A DNA stretch of 48,588 nucleotides, taken from positions 1 through 48,588 of IMG/VR virus record IMGVR_UViG_3300035698_023788; one strand, 5' to 3'. Under the pieces are notes generated by a model that saw only the letters and a list, made by a program, of their open reading frames with translations, did no database searches and was not told the origin of the DNA. Shown here in pieces: positions 26,976 through 35,201 of this stretch (positions within the stretch are counted from its first letter, which is position 1; each line of letters starts with the position of its first letter). This DNA comes from a virus. Made by a program: the position numbers and the translations under genes.

Positions 26976-27374
26976 TTAAACGTTTTGAATGTAAAACCAT
27001 CCAGTGAATAGTAGCACAAGAACATGAATTAATTGATCAGTCCCGGTTGCCCACCAGAATAAAGGCGATGTTGTTGGAGCCCAACCGTACTTTTTGCAAA
27101 TATTCACTTTCGTATAATCTGTTAGATAATGAGTAACACCTTCAACTGCTAACAGAAACCAAACAAGCCACCATTCAGGAAAGAGACCGGTCAAACCAGC
27201 AATAATTTCGTAAACAAAAAACGATCCAGATACATGCAAGAATGCATGTAAATAACCACCCGGGTGTTTGAAGTTGCCTTTGTTTTTCCATTGGTATTCC
27301 GTTTGGCAATAAAAATCAACCACAAAGTGTTTGATTAATAAAAGGCCCAAAAGTAGAATCAGTGCATTAATCAC
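26976..27374 (-). CDS. DUF3307 membrane protein
   Basis: 132 aa with three or four membrane segments. LLIKHFVVDFYCQTEYQWKN, HAFLHVSGSF, LLAVEGVTHYLTDYTK and GTDQLIHVLVLL carry the conserved His/Asp/Gln residues of DUF3307. Starts with GTG 27374 after a GGGGAG site, overlapping the broken gene upstream by 8 bp. Role unknown. Confidence 0.8.
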   Translation of the reverse strand: MINALILLLGLLLIKHFVVDFYCQTEYQWKNKGNFKHPGGYLHAFLHVSGSFFVYEIIAGLTGLFPEWWLVWFLLAVEGVTHYLTDYTKVNICKKYGWAPTTSPLFWWATGTDQLIHVLVLLFTGWFYIQNV

Positions 27375-27608
27375 CAGGTTTGCTCCCCATATCGTATAAG
27401 AAAATCGTCACAGGACACGTCCATCGGCTAGCATAAACGATTGCTAAGCCGATGGTGGTGTCATAAATTTGATCGTAGAAAAATTCATTTGTTGGCTCAA
27501 CATAGTAGCGCCTTCAATTGAATTATCGTGGAATGTCGGCTCGAAGATCGCATCAACGTAGAAATTATGGTCGTTGGTTCTTCGGTCGACGATGTTATAA
27601 ACCGGCAT
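27367..27608 (-). pseudogene. Frameshifted small gene of about 81 codons
   Basis: ATG 27608 with GGAG upstream reads MPVYNIVDRRTNDHNFYVDA IFEPTFHDNSIEG-, then the coding sense moves to another frame near 27508-27513 and continues YYVEPTNEFFYDQIYDTTIG and TCPVTIFLYDMGSKPGD to TAA. One missing base (GGCGC|TAC) explains it. Product unknown. If a sequencing error, it is an intact gene. Confidence 0.6.
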
Positions 27609-27657
27609 TAAGTCTCCATTTCATTATACCTTAGCATACACGGATTGTCTTTTCGTG

Positions 27658-28413
27658 TCAAATATCTTTCTTGACCATAACAATCGACATCATCGGATTA
27701 CCGAATTTAGGACCGTGCTTTTGTCCTTTATACGCACGGCAAAGGACAATTTCGTAACCGGCTTCATCAGCCGCCTCTTTTATTAAGAACTTTTGAATTT
27801 CACGATTCGGCATGGTCGGCTTTTTAGTCCGGCTGAAATAAACACGGTCACCGTCGCGCTTCTCTACAAGCGTATGTTCTTTTTTGCCGCCGTTGTATCG
27901 TTGATGCGCTGCATCGAATAAGACGGCGTCAGCGAAATGTCCTCGGGTTGATACCACAAGAGTAAAGAATTTAACGCCGTTTTTTCCAGCGTCGATAATT
28001 AATTGCAAAGTTTCCTTAGTCAAAGCCGACGTTCCGTCAAAATCAATTCCGGAAACTTTGATGCCTTTCTTGAAACAATCGTTGGCAACGGTTATGATAT
28101 CGTTTTTCAGGATTTGCGCAGAGTCGAAAATTGTTTGCGCCAGACGGTTAATTCTATCAAACGGATCGGTTTCCCGTTCAATCAATACGATTTGGCGACC
28201 CCGATAACCGAGCTCGTAGTATTGTCCGTGATGACGAATTAGATTTTGTTTACCGTCTTCGTCGGTACACCCGGACCCAGGCAACGTAAGCAAAAGCCCT
28301 TCAAAGTCGTTTGGGAAAAATTTCTTTATGACTGCATTTTCAAGTGCAACAGTTGCAAGTTTACCGGGGCCGCCGGTATCGAAACAACCGTTCTTAAGGT
28401 TAGCTGTGCTCAT
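27658..28413 (-). CDS. Hypothetical protein, Rossmann-like
   Basis: 251 aa from ATG 28413 (GGAG 8 nt upstream). Motifs include GGPGKLATVALENAVIKKFF, SGIDFDGTSALTKETLQLI and FFTLVVSTRGHFADAV, then an alternating beta/alpha C-terminus. I do not recognise the family; the VVSTRGHF segment looks like a buried strand and active loop. It follows the broken gene at 28428 on one transcript. Confidence 0.55.
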   Translation of the reverse strand: MSTANLKNGCFDTGGPGKLATVALENAVIKKFFPNDFEGLLLTLPGSGCTDEDGKQNLIRHHGQYYELGYRGRQIVLIERETDPFDRINRLAQTIFDSAQILKNDIITVANDCFKKGIKVSGIDFDGTSALTKETLQLIIDAGKNGVKFFTLVVSTRGHFADAVLFDAAHQRYNGGKKEHTLVEKRDGDRVYFSRTKKPTMPNREIQKFLIKEAADEAGYEIVLCRAYKGQKHGPKFGNPMMSIVMVKKDI

Positions 28414-28427
28414 CTTCTTCACTCCAA

Positions 28428-28884
28428 CTAGATTGAGGGGATTTCTTCGATTTGGTAGATCAAATCAACTGAATAAGTCGATGCTATTTCTTTGACCTTT
28501 TCTAACGAGAGGCCAAATTCGTCGGCTGCTTTCTGAAAACATTCTTCGTAGACAGCATCTTGAGCTTTGACTTACTCCATCCGAATCTTTTCGTTTTCGG
28601 CTTTGATTTGGTTGCGTTCTTCACGCATCTCTTTCGTGATTTTATCTTCACTTATACCTTCACCCCATCGCGGATAGTCTTTTGTTTCAGTGTACGGGAC
28701 TTTACTTTGTTTGAGTAGTTCAAACGTGAATGAATTCACTTTGCCGCTCAGTTCTCGACGAGCAGCAGCTTTCTTTTGCTTCTGTAGAACGTATGTTTCG
28801 AGTTTTTCTTTGTCATCCGAAACACAAACAGGCTGAAAAAAAGCTTTCGTAATCGTCGCCTTCTTTACTCATCAACAAAAACAT
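28428..28884 (-). pseudogene. Broken gene: frameshift plus nonsense codon
   Basis: From ATG 28884 (AAAGG upstream): MFLLMSKEGDDYESFF, a T7 run at 28836-28842, then out of frame. With one T fewer the frame continues QPVCVSDDKEKLETYVLQKQ ... ENEKIRME, meets TAA at 28572-28574, and continues VKAQDAVYEECFQKAADEFG ... YQIEEIPSI to TAG at 28428. Thus two lesions in about 150 codons. Helical product, unknown function. Has a strong sigma70-like promoter. Confidence 0.7.
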
Positions 28885-28915
28885 TCGATTTACCTTTCTA
28901 TCTTAATTGACCTTT

Positions 28916-28943
28916 AAGATAACATCAACGTGATAAAAGTCAA
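28916..28943 (-). promoter_or_regulatory. Sigma70-like promoter with conserved spacer
   Basis: TTGACT at 28938-28943, spacer TTTATCACGTTGATGT, TATCTT at 28916-28921. It drives the broken gene and the 251-aa gene. The -35 overlaps the end of the homing endonuclease gene. Confidence 0.8.
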
Positions 28944-29794
28944 GCATTAAGATAATCGGATTCCCATATTGAAACAAAAGAGAATCCTTTTTCTTTTAGA
29001 AGTTTTTCCTTTCGTTTTGTTTCTTCGTATGCTTTGCCGAAAGTTTTGCCTCCACGCATACATTTTTCCGATTTGTAAAATTTAGGATTTCCGTGCCAAT
29101 AATCACCGTTGAACTCATAAACGGTATTGGTTTCTGGATCAAAACCATCAACACAAATTCCTTCTATCATTACCTGTCTTTCCGGGACATTCAAACTATC
29201 TAGCCATTCAGTTTCTCTTTTCGATATCGACCCGTTGCTACAAATCGGACAATTCTGCCCTCTAGCATGATTATCAGGAGTTTGCCAAAAAGTACCGTGA
29301 TCATTACATATTATTTCAATTTTAGACGTGACTCTCTCAAAAATTATTTTCGAATAATCATATCTGTCTCCGTGCCGAATTCGAAATTTATCTAGATAAA
29401 CTTTTTTCTGTTTTTCTTGTCGTTCTACCCTTTTCTTTTTCCAATGCAATTTTTCTTTGTCTGCTTTTTTAGATTTGAATTCTTCTGCTTTCTTGATTTT
29501 TTCAAAGTCCTTCTCATGTAACTCTTTTTTATTCCATGGAATATTAGCTCGATTTTTTACACTGTTTCGAATTGCTTTTATGTCTTGTTCTGACCTAGGT
29601 TTTCCTTTTCTACTTTCATTATTTTTTCTGTTATTCTCGAAAGACAACCAATGCAAACTTTCTGATAAGAAGATCGCGTTCGGAAATCTAGATCTATATT
29701 CATCAGTGTCAATTCCGTGCACAAATCGAAGGTGTCTGTTTGTAATTTGTTTAAAATCTTTGCCGCAGATTTCACAAGTGACTCTATCTTCCAT
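28940..29794 (-). CDS. EDxHD/Vsr-like homing endonuclease
   Basis: 284 aa. Residues 5-40 form a MucR/C2H2-like finger (CEICGKDFKQITNRHLRFVH). A basic helix follows (about 60-130), then a DUF723-type zinc ribbon (HGDRYDYSKI, CNDHGTFWQ, CPIC). The C-terminal nuclease has EGICVDGFDPETNTVYEFNG DYWHG, the EDxHD signature known from I-Bth0305I. Likely free-standing homing gene next to the sheath gene. An exact TATAAATA lies before it. Confidence 0.8.
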   Translation of the reverse strand: MEDRVTCEICGKDFKQITNRHLRFVHGIDTDEYRSRFPNAIFLSESLHWLSFENNRKNNESRKGKPRSEQDIKAIRNSVKNRANIPWNKKELHEKDFEKIKKAEEFKSKKADKEKLHWKKKRVERQEKQKKVYLDKFRIRHGDRYDYSKIIFERVTSKIEIICNDHGTFWQTPDNHARGQNCPICSNGSISKRETEWLDSLNVPERQVMIEGICVDGFDPETNTVYEFNGDYWHGNPKFYKSEKCMRGGKTFGKAYEETKRKEKLLKEKGFSFVSIWESDYLNA

Positions 29795-29822
29795 ACTGTA
29801 TCAACCCATAATTCATTTTAAA

Positions 29823-29830
29823 TATTTATA
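29823..29830 (-). promoter_or_regulatory. Late promoter TATAAATA before the homing gene
   Basis: Exact T4 late consensus on the minus strand, 29 nt upstream of ATG 29794. Confidence 0.55.
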
Positions 29831-29840
29831 GTCGTGACAG

Positions 29841-29875
29841 AAAAAGAGGGGACCGAAGCCCCCTCTTGAGTTTTT
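29841..29875 (-). terminator. Rho-independent terminator of the tail sheath gene
   Basis: On the minus strand AGAGGGG, a CTTCGG-type loop and CCCCTCT are followed by TTTTCTG. Confidence 0.85.
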
Positions 29876-29902
29876 GTCTAATTCGATCTTTTTCTTTTTC
29901 TT

Positions 29903-32900
29903 TTATAGCGTTCCTGTGTTCACAATTCGAATTGGGATAAAGATAAAGTTGATGCTCTTAGCTGGCTCAATTGCACAATCCAGCCACAATTCATTGCGGT
30001 CAATTCTTGTTGGTGAGTTATTCTGATCAGAACAAACTGTCACGAAGTCATACATTGCTTCTTTAGCGACCAAGTCTGAAAGGTAACGATCAACCGCGTC
30101 TTTAAAGTCTCGTCTTGTTGCTTCGTTGTTTAGTTCGAAGAAGTACGGACGAGTAAGTCTACCAAGATCAGTTCTGATCTGGACAATTAGACGGGCCACG
30201 TTTTCACGGTCAAGTGCTGATGCAGTGTTATGCATAGTCTTGTCACCCCAAACCAACAAACCGGACCCAGGAATAAACGCATGCGGGTTGATGTTGTTGT
30301 CGTAAATGACGTCACGTAGACCTTCCGACATCAAGACTGGCTGATATTCACTTTCATCAGTCAAGTAACCAACGGATGCAGCGTTAGTGATAACACCACG
30401 ACGGGTACCGGCTGCTGACTTCCAAGGATAAGAAACGCTATCACTAAATGCGATTGTTCTCATCTTAACCGCGGATGGTGGAATCATAACTTCGGAACCG
30501 TCTAGGTTAGTTCCGAGTGCCCAAGGATAACCCATTGTTGAGTAGGTATAACGAGTAGTTCTACCGACTTCAGAGTTGCTTGCTGCGTTATTCGCGTTGG
30601 TTGCCCAATTGTTAATGTCAGTACCGTTCGGTGCCAAACGCATTGGAGTATCGGAAACGATAAACGCGGTTTCCTTACGATCAATGTTCAAGGTTTGCAT
30701 TTCATCGAGAAGTTCGATGTAACCCGGTGCTGCGATTAGGTTGTAGCTGATGAACTCTGAACGGATATCTTCGTTAGCGGCAACCGCTGCTGCCATTGCC
30801 TGAACAATAACGGCACGCTGTGCTTTATAGTTTCCGTACATTTCACCGTCAAGTTGGTTACCAGATGCGTTAACCCAACGGTCAACTCCAGGGTTACCAG
30901 CTTCACCTGGATTATCAAATTCTACTGACTGTCCAACTGTGAAGGTTGTTCCGTCAAGCTGGAAGTCCGCTGAAGAAGTATATCCGAAGTAAGTCGGCTT
31001 ATACTCTTTGACGTTCTGTGTGCTTAGACGAGTGTTGAACAAAAGTGTTCCTGCAGAATAAACCTGTGGATCAGGAGCATCCGGATCAACATAATCTGAG
31101 GTTGTTAGATCAGCTGCTTCTTCAGAGAATGCAGTATGCGCCGAACCGGAATAGGATGGTCCTGCGTTTGAACGTGCGTCGCTGAAGATAATACCAAACG
31201 GCGTTGTCTGGTCTGTCTTATCAATTGCAACCCAGTCAGAAACAGAAGTATCGTATCTGTAAAGTGCCGGGAAGTTATCGGTATCTGCAGAGTCTAACCA
31301 AAGGTCACCTTCTACCAATGCGCCGCCACCTGGGGATGCCTGAGTAGTTGGTCTCGAAGAAGTAACCTGAACACCTTCAGGGTCAAACAAAGCATTGTTA
31401 TTGACTAGGCCAAGCCACTTGGTTCCGTCTGAAACCAACATATCAATTACGAATGTGTCATCATACCAAAGAGTTCCTTCAGTTGGTGCCTCTGAAGGCT
31501 CAACTGTGCTTGCCTGGTAAGTAAGCGTTGCCCAATTGGATTTTTCGCCTGCTGAGATACCAATATCAGCTAGCGGAGTGTTCGTGTTCTCTGCTACTCT
31601 GAATGCTTCTCCATCAAGTGAGCTAATTCTAACGCCGGTGCCGACGCCTACCGTAACGCTTGTTGCTTCAAATCTTGTTTCGATACCAGCTGCTGCGAAT
31701 GCAGTGTTGATATCGGTTGCTACCACGTTTGAGGTTGCGCCGCCAGTCATCACGATTGTGATTGTGGTTACGGTTCCTGATGCGTTGTAGGTAAAATTAA
31801 AGCTATCTGATGCGATTGTCGTAGGATCTGCTACCGTTCCGTCAACATTAAATGCTGATAGTGAACCCAAGCGAGTAATAACCTGCTGAGCATCTCCGTT
31901 TGAATCTGGATCATAATGAACAAACAAGTCACCAACTGATAGACCAGTTGAATATCCAATTTCTGCTTCGACTGCTCCAGCGTACCATGGGTTCGTAAGA
32001 GTTCCGAACTGACCGGTGTCTGTGCTGTACTGCTTAACAACCCAATCCGCGCCATCGTTTGGAGTGGTTGTTTTAATCCAGAATGAACCTGCTGCGTCTC
32101 CGGCTGGAACACTTGAATGCTTAGCGTAGAACAAATCAACGCCTTGCGTAGTTCCGACCGTATGACCTGCGAGTGCCCAAGTTCCTGTACCGTCTGCTAG
32201 CGTGATGTCTCCACCCGCTGTATCTGTTAGAACAAGAGTATCGCCACCAGTGATCGAAGCGGCAACACCAGTGGAACCAGTGATAAGATCAATTTGGATT
32301 TCAACTTCAGCCAACGTATCGTCTGTCATTGCAGCGGTTGTTGCTGTTCCGGTTGAACCAGTAATGGTTAAGGTTAATCCGTTAAGTCCGGTTGCTGCCG
32401 GAGCTGCTACTGCGGCTCCTGTCACAACGGTATCGAACTGTGCCTGCCATGCGGTTGAACCAACTACTTCCCAAATTCCTGCATTCTTTTCATATAGGTA
32501 ATTGTTCGTTGTGTCCTTAACCAAAGCAACGTTCCCTTCTGCGCCGTACGCATCAAGAGGAGCATCCGAACCATCAAGGTCAGAAGCTGTTGGAATTTTG
32601 ATTGTGACTTTGTCCCAAGCCAAACCAGGTGTTGCAGAACCATTCGCTCTGAATACACCAAACTCTGTGCTGGAAAGGTCAAACCAATATGTACCGTTCG
32701 CTGGTGCGGCGGTTGGTTCGACTGAAGTCGCTTGAAGCTGTGCAAGGTCAATATCAGCACGTAATGCGTAGCCGCGTGAGCGGACACCCAAATACGAGTG
32801 CAATGCCCATGCGCCCCATTCGTTTAATTCTGATCCTTGCTGGATCGTACCGTTCTCTTCCGTGAATACAGGGACGCCAAATTTATTAACTGAATCGCTT

Positions 32901-33082
32901 TGACTTGTAACAAGCTGAAGAACTCCTGCGGTAGCTGCCGTAGTTGCTGATGCAACCGTAACGCCATCTTCCTGAAGTTTATCCTGCTCTGTTGCAATAA
33001 TGAAAAGCGGAACTGTTCCTTGCCCTGCATCTACGTACTGAGATTCATCAGTGACTGTAATCGTTGTCTTGACAGATGCCAT
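29903..33082 (-). CDS. 18: Contractile tail sheath protein (gp18-like), oversized
   Basis: 1059 aa against about 659 for T4 gp18. The N-terminus (ITVTDESQYVDAGQGTVPLF IIATEQDK) and the C-terminus (IRTDLGRLTRPYFFELNNEA, RIDRNELWLDCAIEPAKSIN) are sheath-like. Between about 110 and 700 is a Thr/Gly/Ala-rich insertion with four copies of a module ending AP.NGTYWFD, GSFWIK, TEGTLWYD or EGDLWLD. These probably form surface decorations on the sheath. AGGAG precedes ATG. Ends with its own terminator. Confidence 0.88.
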   Translation of the reverse strand: MASVKTTITVTDESQYVDAGQGTVPLFIIATEQDKLQEDGVTVASATTAATAGVLQLVTSQSDSVNKFGVPVFTEENGTIQQGSELNEWGAWALHSYLGVRSRGYALRADIDLAQLQATSVEPTAAPANGTYWFDLSSTEFGVFRANGSATPGLAWDKVTIKIPTASDLDGSDAPLDAYGAEGNVALVKDTTNNYLYEKNAGIWEVVGSTAWQAQFDTVVTGAAVAAPAATGLNGLTLTITGSTGTATTAAMTDDTLAEVEIQIDLITGSTGVAASITGGDTLVLTDTAGGDITLADGTGTWALAGHTVGTTQGVDLFYAKHSSVPAGDAAGSFWIKTTTPNDGADWVVKQYSTDTGQFGTLTNPWYAGAVEAEIGYSTGLSVGDLFVHYDPDSNGDAQQVITRLGSLSAFNVDGTVADPTTIASDSFNFTYNASGTVTTITIVMTGGATSNVVATDINTAFAAAGIETRFEATSVTVGVGTGVRISSLDGEAFRVAENTNTPLADIGISAGEKSNWATLTYQASTVEPSEAPTEGTLWYDDTFVIDMLVSDGTKWLGLVNNNALFDPEGVQVTSSRPTTQASPGGGALVEGDLWLDSADTDNFPALYRYDTSVSDWVAIDKTDQTTPFGIIFSDARSNAGPSYSGSAHTAFSEEAADLTTSDYVDPDAPDPQVYSAGTLLFNTRLSTQNVKEYKPTYFGYTSSADFQLDGTTFTVGQSVEFDNPGEAGNPGVDRWVNASGNQLDGEMYGNYKAQRAVIVQAMAAAVAANEDIRSEFISYNLIAAPGYIELLDEMQTLNIDRKETAFIVSDTPMRLAPNGTDINNWATNANNAASNSEVGRTTRYTYSTMGYPWALGTNLDGSEVMIPPSAVKMRTIAFSDSVSYPWKSAAGTRRGVITNAASVGYLTDESEYQPVLMSEGLRDVIYDNNINPHAFIPGSGLLVWGDKTMHNTASALDRENVARLIVQIRTDLGRLTRPYFFELNNEATRRDFKDAVDRYLSDLVAKEAMYDFVTVCSDQNNSPTRIDRNELWLDCAIEPAKSINFIFIPIRIVNTGTL

Positions 33083-33204
33083 TTTGTTTTCTCCTATCGA
33101 ATTAGACTAGAATTCTATTCTATGTCTATTTAATAGAAGATCCCAAAATTGGCACCAAACCTAACCCAATGGACTAAATATATTATAGAACACAAGGAGG
33201 CGAA

Positions 33205-33435
33205 ATGAATTCAAAAGAAGCAACAGAATATCGTGAACTAATGAACGAAATCAACGAGATCGACGATGAGACTATGGCATCGAAAGAAACTCTCGAAAAG
33301 ATCCAACAGTTGGCGATTGCAGCCACCGAATTTCTTGATAGTCCTGATATTACAAAACAAGATGTAATTGACATGAGTGAAGCAGTTAATCAGGCAGCTA
33401 AAGAATTAGATTCTCTTCTGCGTCGAATTCAATAA
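33205..33435 (+). CDS. Small helical protein
   Basis: 76 aa, not recognised; all helix, acidic (NEINEIDDETMASKETLEKI). AAGGAGG precedes ATG and CTAAATAT at 33174-33181 resembles a late promoter. A lone plus-strand gene between minus-strand units. Confidence 0.6.
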   Translation: MNSKEATEYRELMNEINEIDDETMASKETLEKIQQLAIAATEFLDSPDITKQDVIDMSEAVNQAAKELDSLLRRIQ

Positions 33436-33442
33436 CTTCTTC

Positions 33443-33586
33443 TTGCGTTTGTCCTTCATCATTATTTCTAGCCCACAAGCTGCTAGTGATCCAGCGGAGA
33501 AAGAAATACAAAGATCATTGGGTCATGATTTTAAACCTTCCTCTAGGTTTAAAGACGAGTGGGCAAAAGCCAACAGACCTCGTTAA
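33443..33586 (+). CDS. Possible small ORF (47 aa), uncertain
   Basis: From TTG 33443: hydrophobic start MRLSFIIISSPQAASDP, then polar EKEIQRSLGHDF and basic end EWAKANRPR. The composition looks protein-like, with a short signal-like head, but no ribosome binding site or ATG is seen. May be the tail of a lost gene. A 9-bp inverted repeat (TTTAAACCT/AGGTTTAAA) lies inside it at about 33529-33553. Confidence 0.25.
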   Translation: MRLSFIIISSPQAASDPAEKEIQRSLGHDFKPSSRFKDEWAKANRPR

Positions 33587-34239
33587 ACCGACTCTGTCTT
33601 TGCTAATTGCTCAGCACACGCTTTCAACGTATTCAAATCAAAGTTATTGAAAATCACATGGTCAGGTTCATCCACCCCGATCCATCTAGATTCTGATGGA
33701 TGAATGATTGCGTCAATCTTACTGGTGTCAACTTCCTGAGTATTTGCTAAATTCTTATTTGTCGTAAAAGCCACAGGCCACCAATCTGGTCGTTCACCTC
33801 GTTCTACTCGAACTATTGTTCCGCCTAAACGCTTAATCATATCGATCTCGTTCGCGAACCGTGTATCTGGTAGAACGACACCAGCAGGTTCTTTATAATT
33901 TTCTTGTCTTTCAAGGATTTTCTTTTCAACCCCGGCAATCCAAATATCGTCACCGAACACATCACGACCAGCTTCCGTGCCCATCATCTGTAAGGCTTGT
34001 CTAGGAGAAAAGCCAGGCTTCCTTAGGCGCTCAGACCAAAACAAATCTTCTTTTTCTCGCCATGCTCGGGATTCGTCTGTGGCACCTTCTAACATTTCAC
34101 GGTCCCAACCAAACATAACAGCACATGCATCTTTTAACGCATCTGCAAAACTAATTTTTAAGAACCCGTCTTCAATTAAAAAGTCAGCAACGGTTCCTTT
34201 ACCGGATCCAATAAGTCCAGTTACTCCGATGATCTTCAT
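33583..34239 (-). CDS. 1: Deoxynucleoside monophosphate kinase (gp1-like)
   Basis: 218 aa from ATG 34239 with AAGGAG upstream. IGVTGLIGSGKGTVADFLIE is the P-loop, then FADALKDACAVMFGWDREML, FSPRQALQMMGTEAGRDVFG and VLPDTRFANEID as in T4 gene 1 kinase. Phosphorylates dNMPs to dNDPs for phage DNA synthesis, complementing ThyX. Confidence 0.9.
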   Translation of the reverse strand: MKIIGVTGLIGSGKGTVADFLIEDGFLKISFADALKDACAVMFGWDREMLEGATDESRAWREKEDLFWSERLRKPGFSPRQALQMMGTEAGRDVFGDDIWIAGVEKKILERQENYKEPAGVVLPDTRFANEIDMIKRLGGTIVRVERGERPDWWPVAFTTNKNLANTQEVDTSKIDAIIHPSESRWIGVDEPDHVIFNNFDLNTLKACAEQLAKTESV

Positions 34240-34250
34240 TATTCTCCTTA

Positions 34251-34505
34251 TTAAATGATGCCTGCTTGAGTATTTTTCTTTTCTAAACGCAAAGCATCTT
34301 GTAAGTTTTCTAAATATCCTTCCCAAAGGAATTGCATACCACCAAAATTTGTAATGGATACAAAATGCAAATCCGAGGCTGCCTCTTGTACTCTACCAAC
34401 ATCAGCAAACCCTCCTCTCTTTGATCGTTCATCGAAGGGTTGTCCTGGAGCTTCTCCTGGGTTAACATCAGGAACGAAGATCACATCACCGGGGGCAGGT
34501 ACCAT
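34251..34505 (-). CDS. Hypothetical protein
   Basis: 84 aa from ATG 34505, chosen for GGAG 6 nt upstream (an ATG at 34517 lacks it). Pro/Gly-rich N-terminus (MVPAPGDVIFVPDVNPGEAP) then beta and helix. Not recognised. Sits between the SLOG-like and kinase genes. Confidence 0.5.
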   Translation of the reverse strand: MVPAPGDVIFVPDVNPGEAPGQPFDERSKRGGFADVGRVQEAASDLHFVSITNFGGMQFLWEGYLENLQDALRLEKKNTQAGII

Positions 34506-34518
34506 AGCACACTCCATA

Positions 34519-35076
34519 TTATAATTTAGGTTGGTTGAAAACGTCAATAATTGCTTGTAGTCCTTTCTCTGTTAAATCTCTTGATCCAATACCAGTCCAC
34601 TTACCGTGAGGCGTGGGTGGCATACCTTCGAGCCAAAGACCACTCTTCCGATAAAACCATTTGTCTTTGGATTGATCGAAAACGTAAATTTCGTTGACCC
34701 CTACATCCAGTGCCATTTCAACTGCCCAGGCTGTGCCGCCTTCAACACATGATCTTGAAGAGGCCATGGGATTGATTTTCGAAACAGCATAAACCCTCTC
34801 GGTATCTTTTACTTGATACCAATTTCTTCTAAGTAGGTTAGCGATCCAAGGTTTGTGGAATGGAACAGAACGCTTGAGCCCCTTGTTCGCAATTTTCAGA
34901 TGTTCATCTGCTGCGGCAAGTTCTTCTTCGTTCAGGATTAGGATGTTTTTCTGTGTTGCTGGATTAGCGCCCTTAAAGGAATAATGTACCACATCATGCC
35001 CTACTTCAATAGCAGCGAGGCCCCAAGCCAAATCAGCGCCCTTAGCGCCTCCGGAATAGCATACGTTCATTCCCAT
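34519..35076 (-). CDS. SLOG/DprA-like nucleotide-binding protein
   Basis: 185 aa. NVCYSGGAKGADLAWGLAAI at the start is the Rossmann-like SGGAKGAD loop of the SLOG superfamily (as in DprA and cytokinin LOG proteins), with VEGGTAWAVEMALD and IYVFDQSKDKWF later and WTGIGSRDLTEKGLQAIIDV. Probably binds a nucleotide or derivative. An alternative start is the Met at residue 3. GATAAATA at 35119-35126 precedes it. Confidence 0.7.
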   Translation of the reverse strand: MGMNVCYSGGAKGADLAWGLAAIEVGHDVVHYSFKGANPATQKNILILNEEELAAADEHLKIANKGLKRSVPFHKPWIANLLRRNWYQVKDTERVYAVSKINPMASSRSCVEGGTAWAVEMALDVGVNEIYVFDQSKDKWFYRKSGLWLEGMPPTPHGKWTGIGSRDLTEKGLQAIIDVFNQPKL

Positions 35077-35105
35077 AGAATAACATCCTTTTTAGGAGGT
35101 GTCAA
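35077..35105 (-). promoter_or_regulatory. Sigma70-like promoter abutting the SLOG-like gene
   Basis: TTGACA at 35100-35105, 17-bp spacer ending GGATGT, TATTCT at 35077-35082. The -10 touches the ATG, so a transcript would be leaderless or start at an internal codon; may be fortuitous. Confidence 0.35.
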
Positions 35106-35118
35106 AATGTTACAGATT

Positions 35119-35126
35119 TATTTATC
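35119..35126 (-). promoter_or_regulatory. Late promoter element
   Basis: GATAAATA on the minus strand, 43 nt before ATG 35076. Confidence 0.35.
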
Positions 35127-35201
35127 CGTAGCAACTCTATGTCTAGTCTAACTGGGGTGATATGTGTCTTAGTAAAGCTCAATAAGACAGGTGTTCTCAG
35201 G

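Noticed and set aside
35087-35152. 14-codon plus-strand peptide after TTTAGGAGGTGTCAAAATG
   Set aside because: A strong ribosome binding site but tiny product, and the AGGAGG is part of a minus-strand promoter-like sequence.
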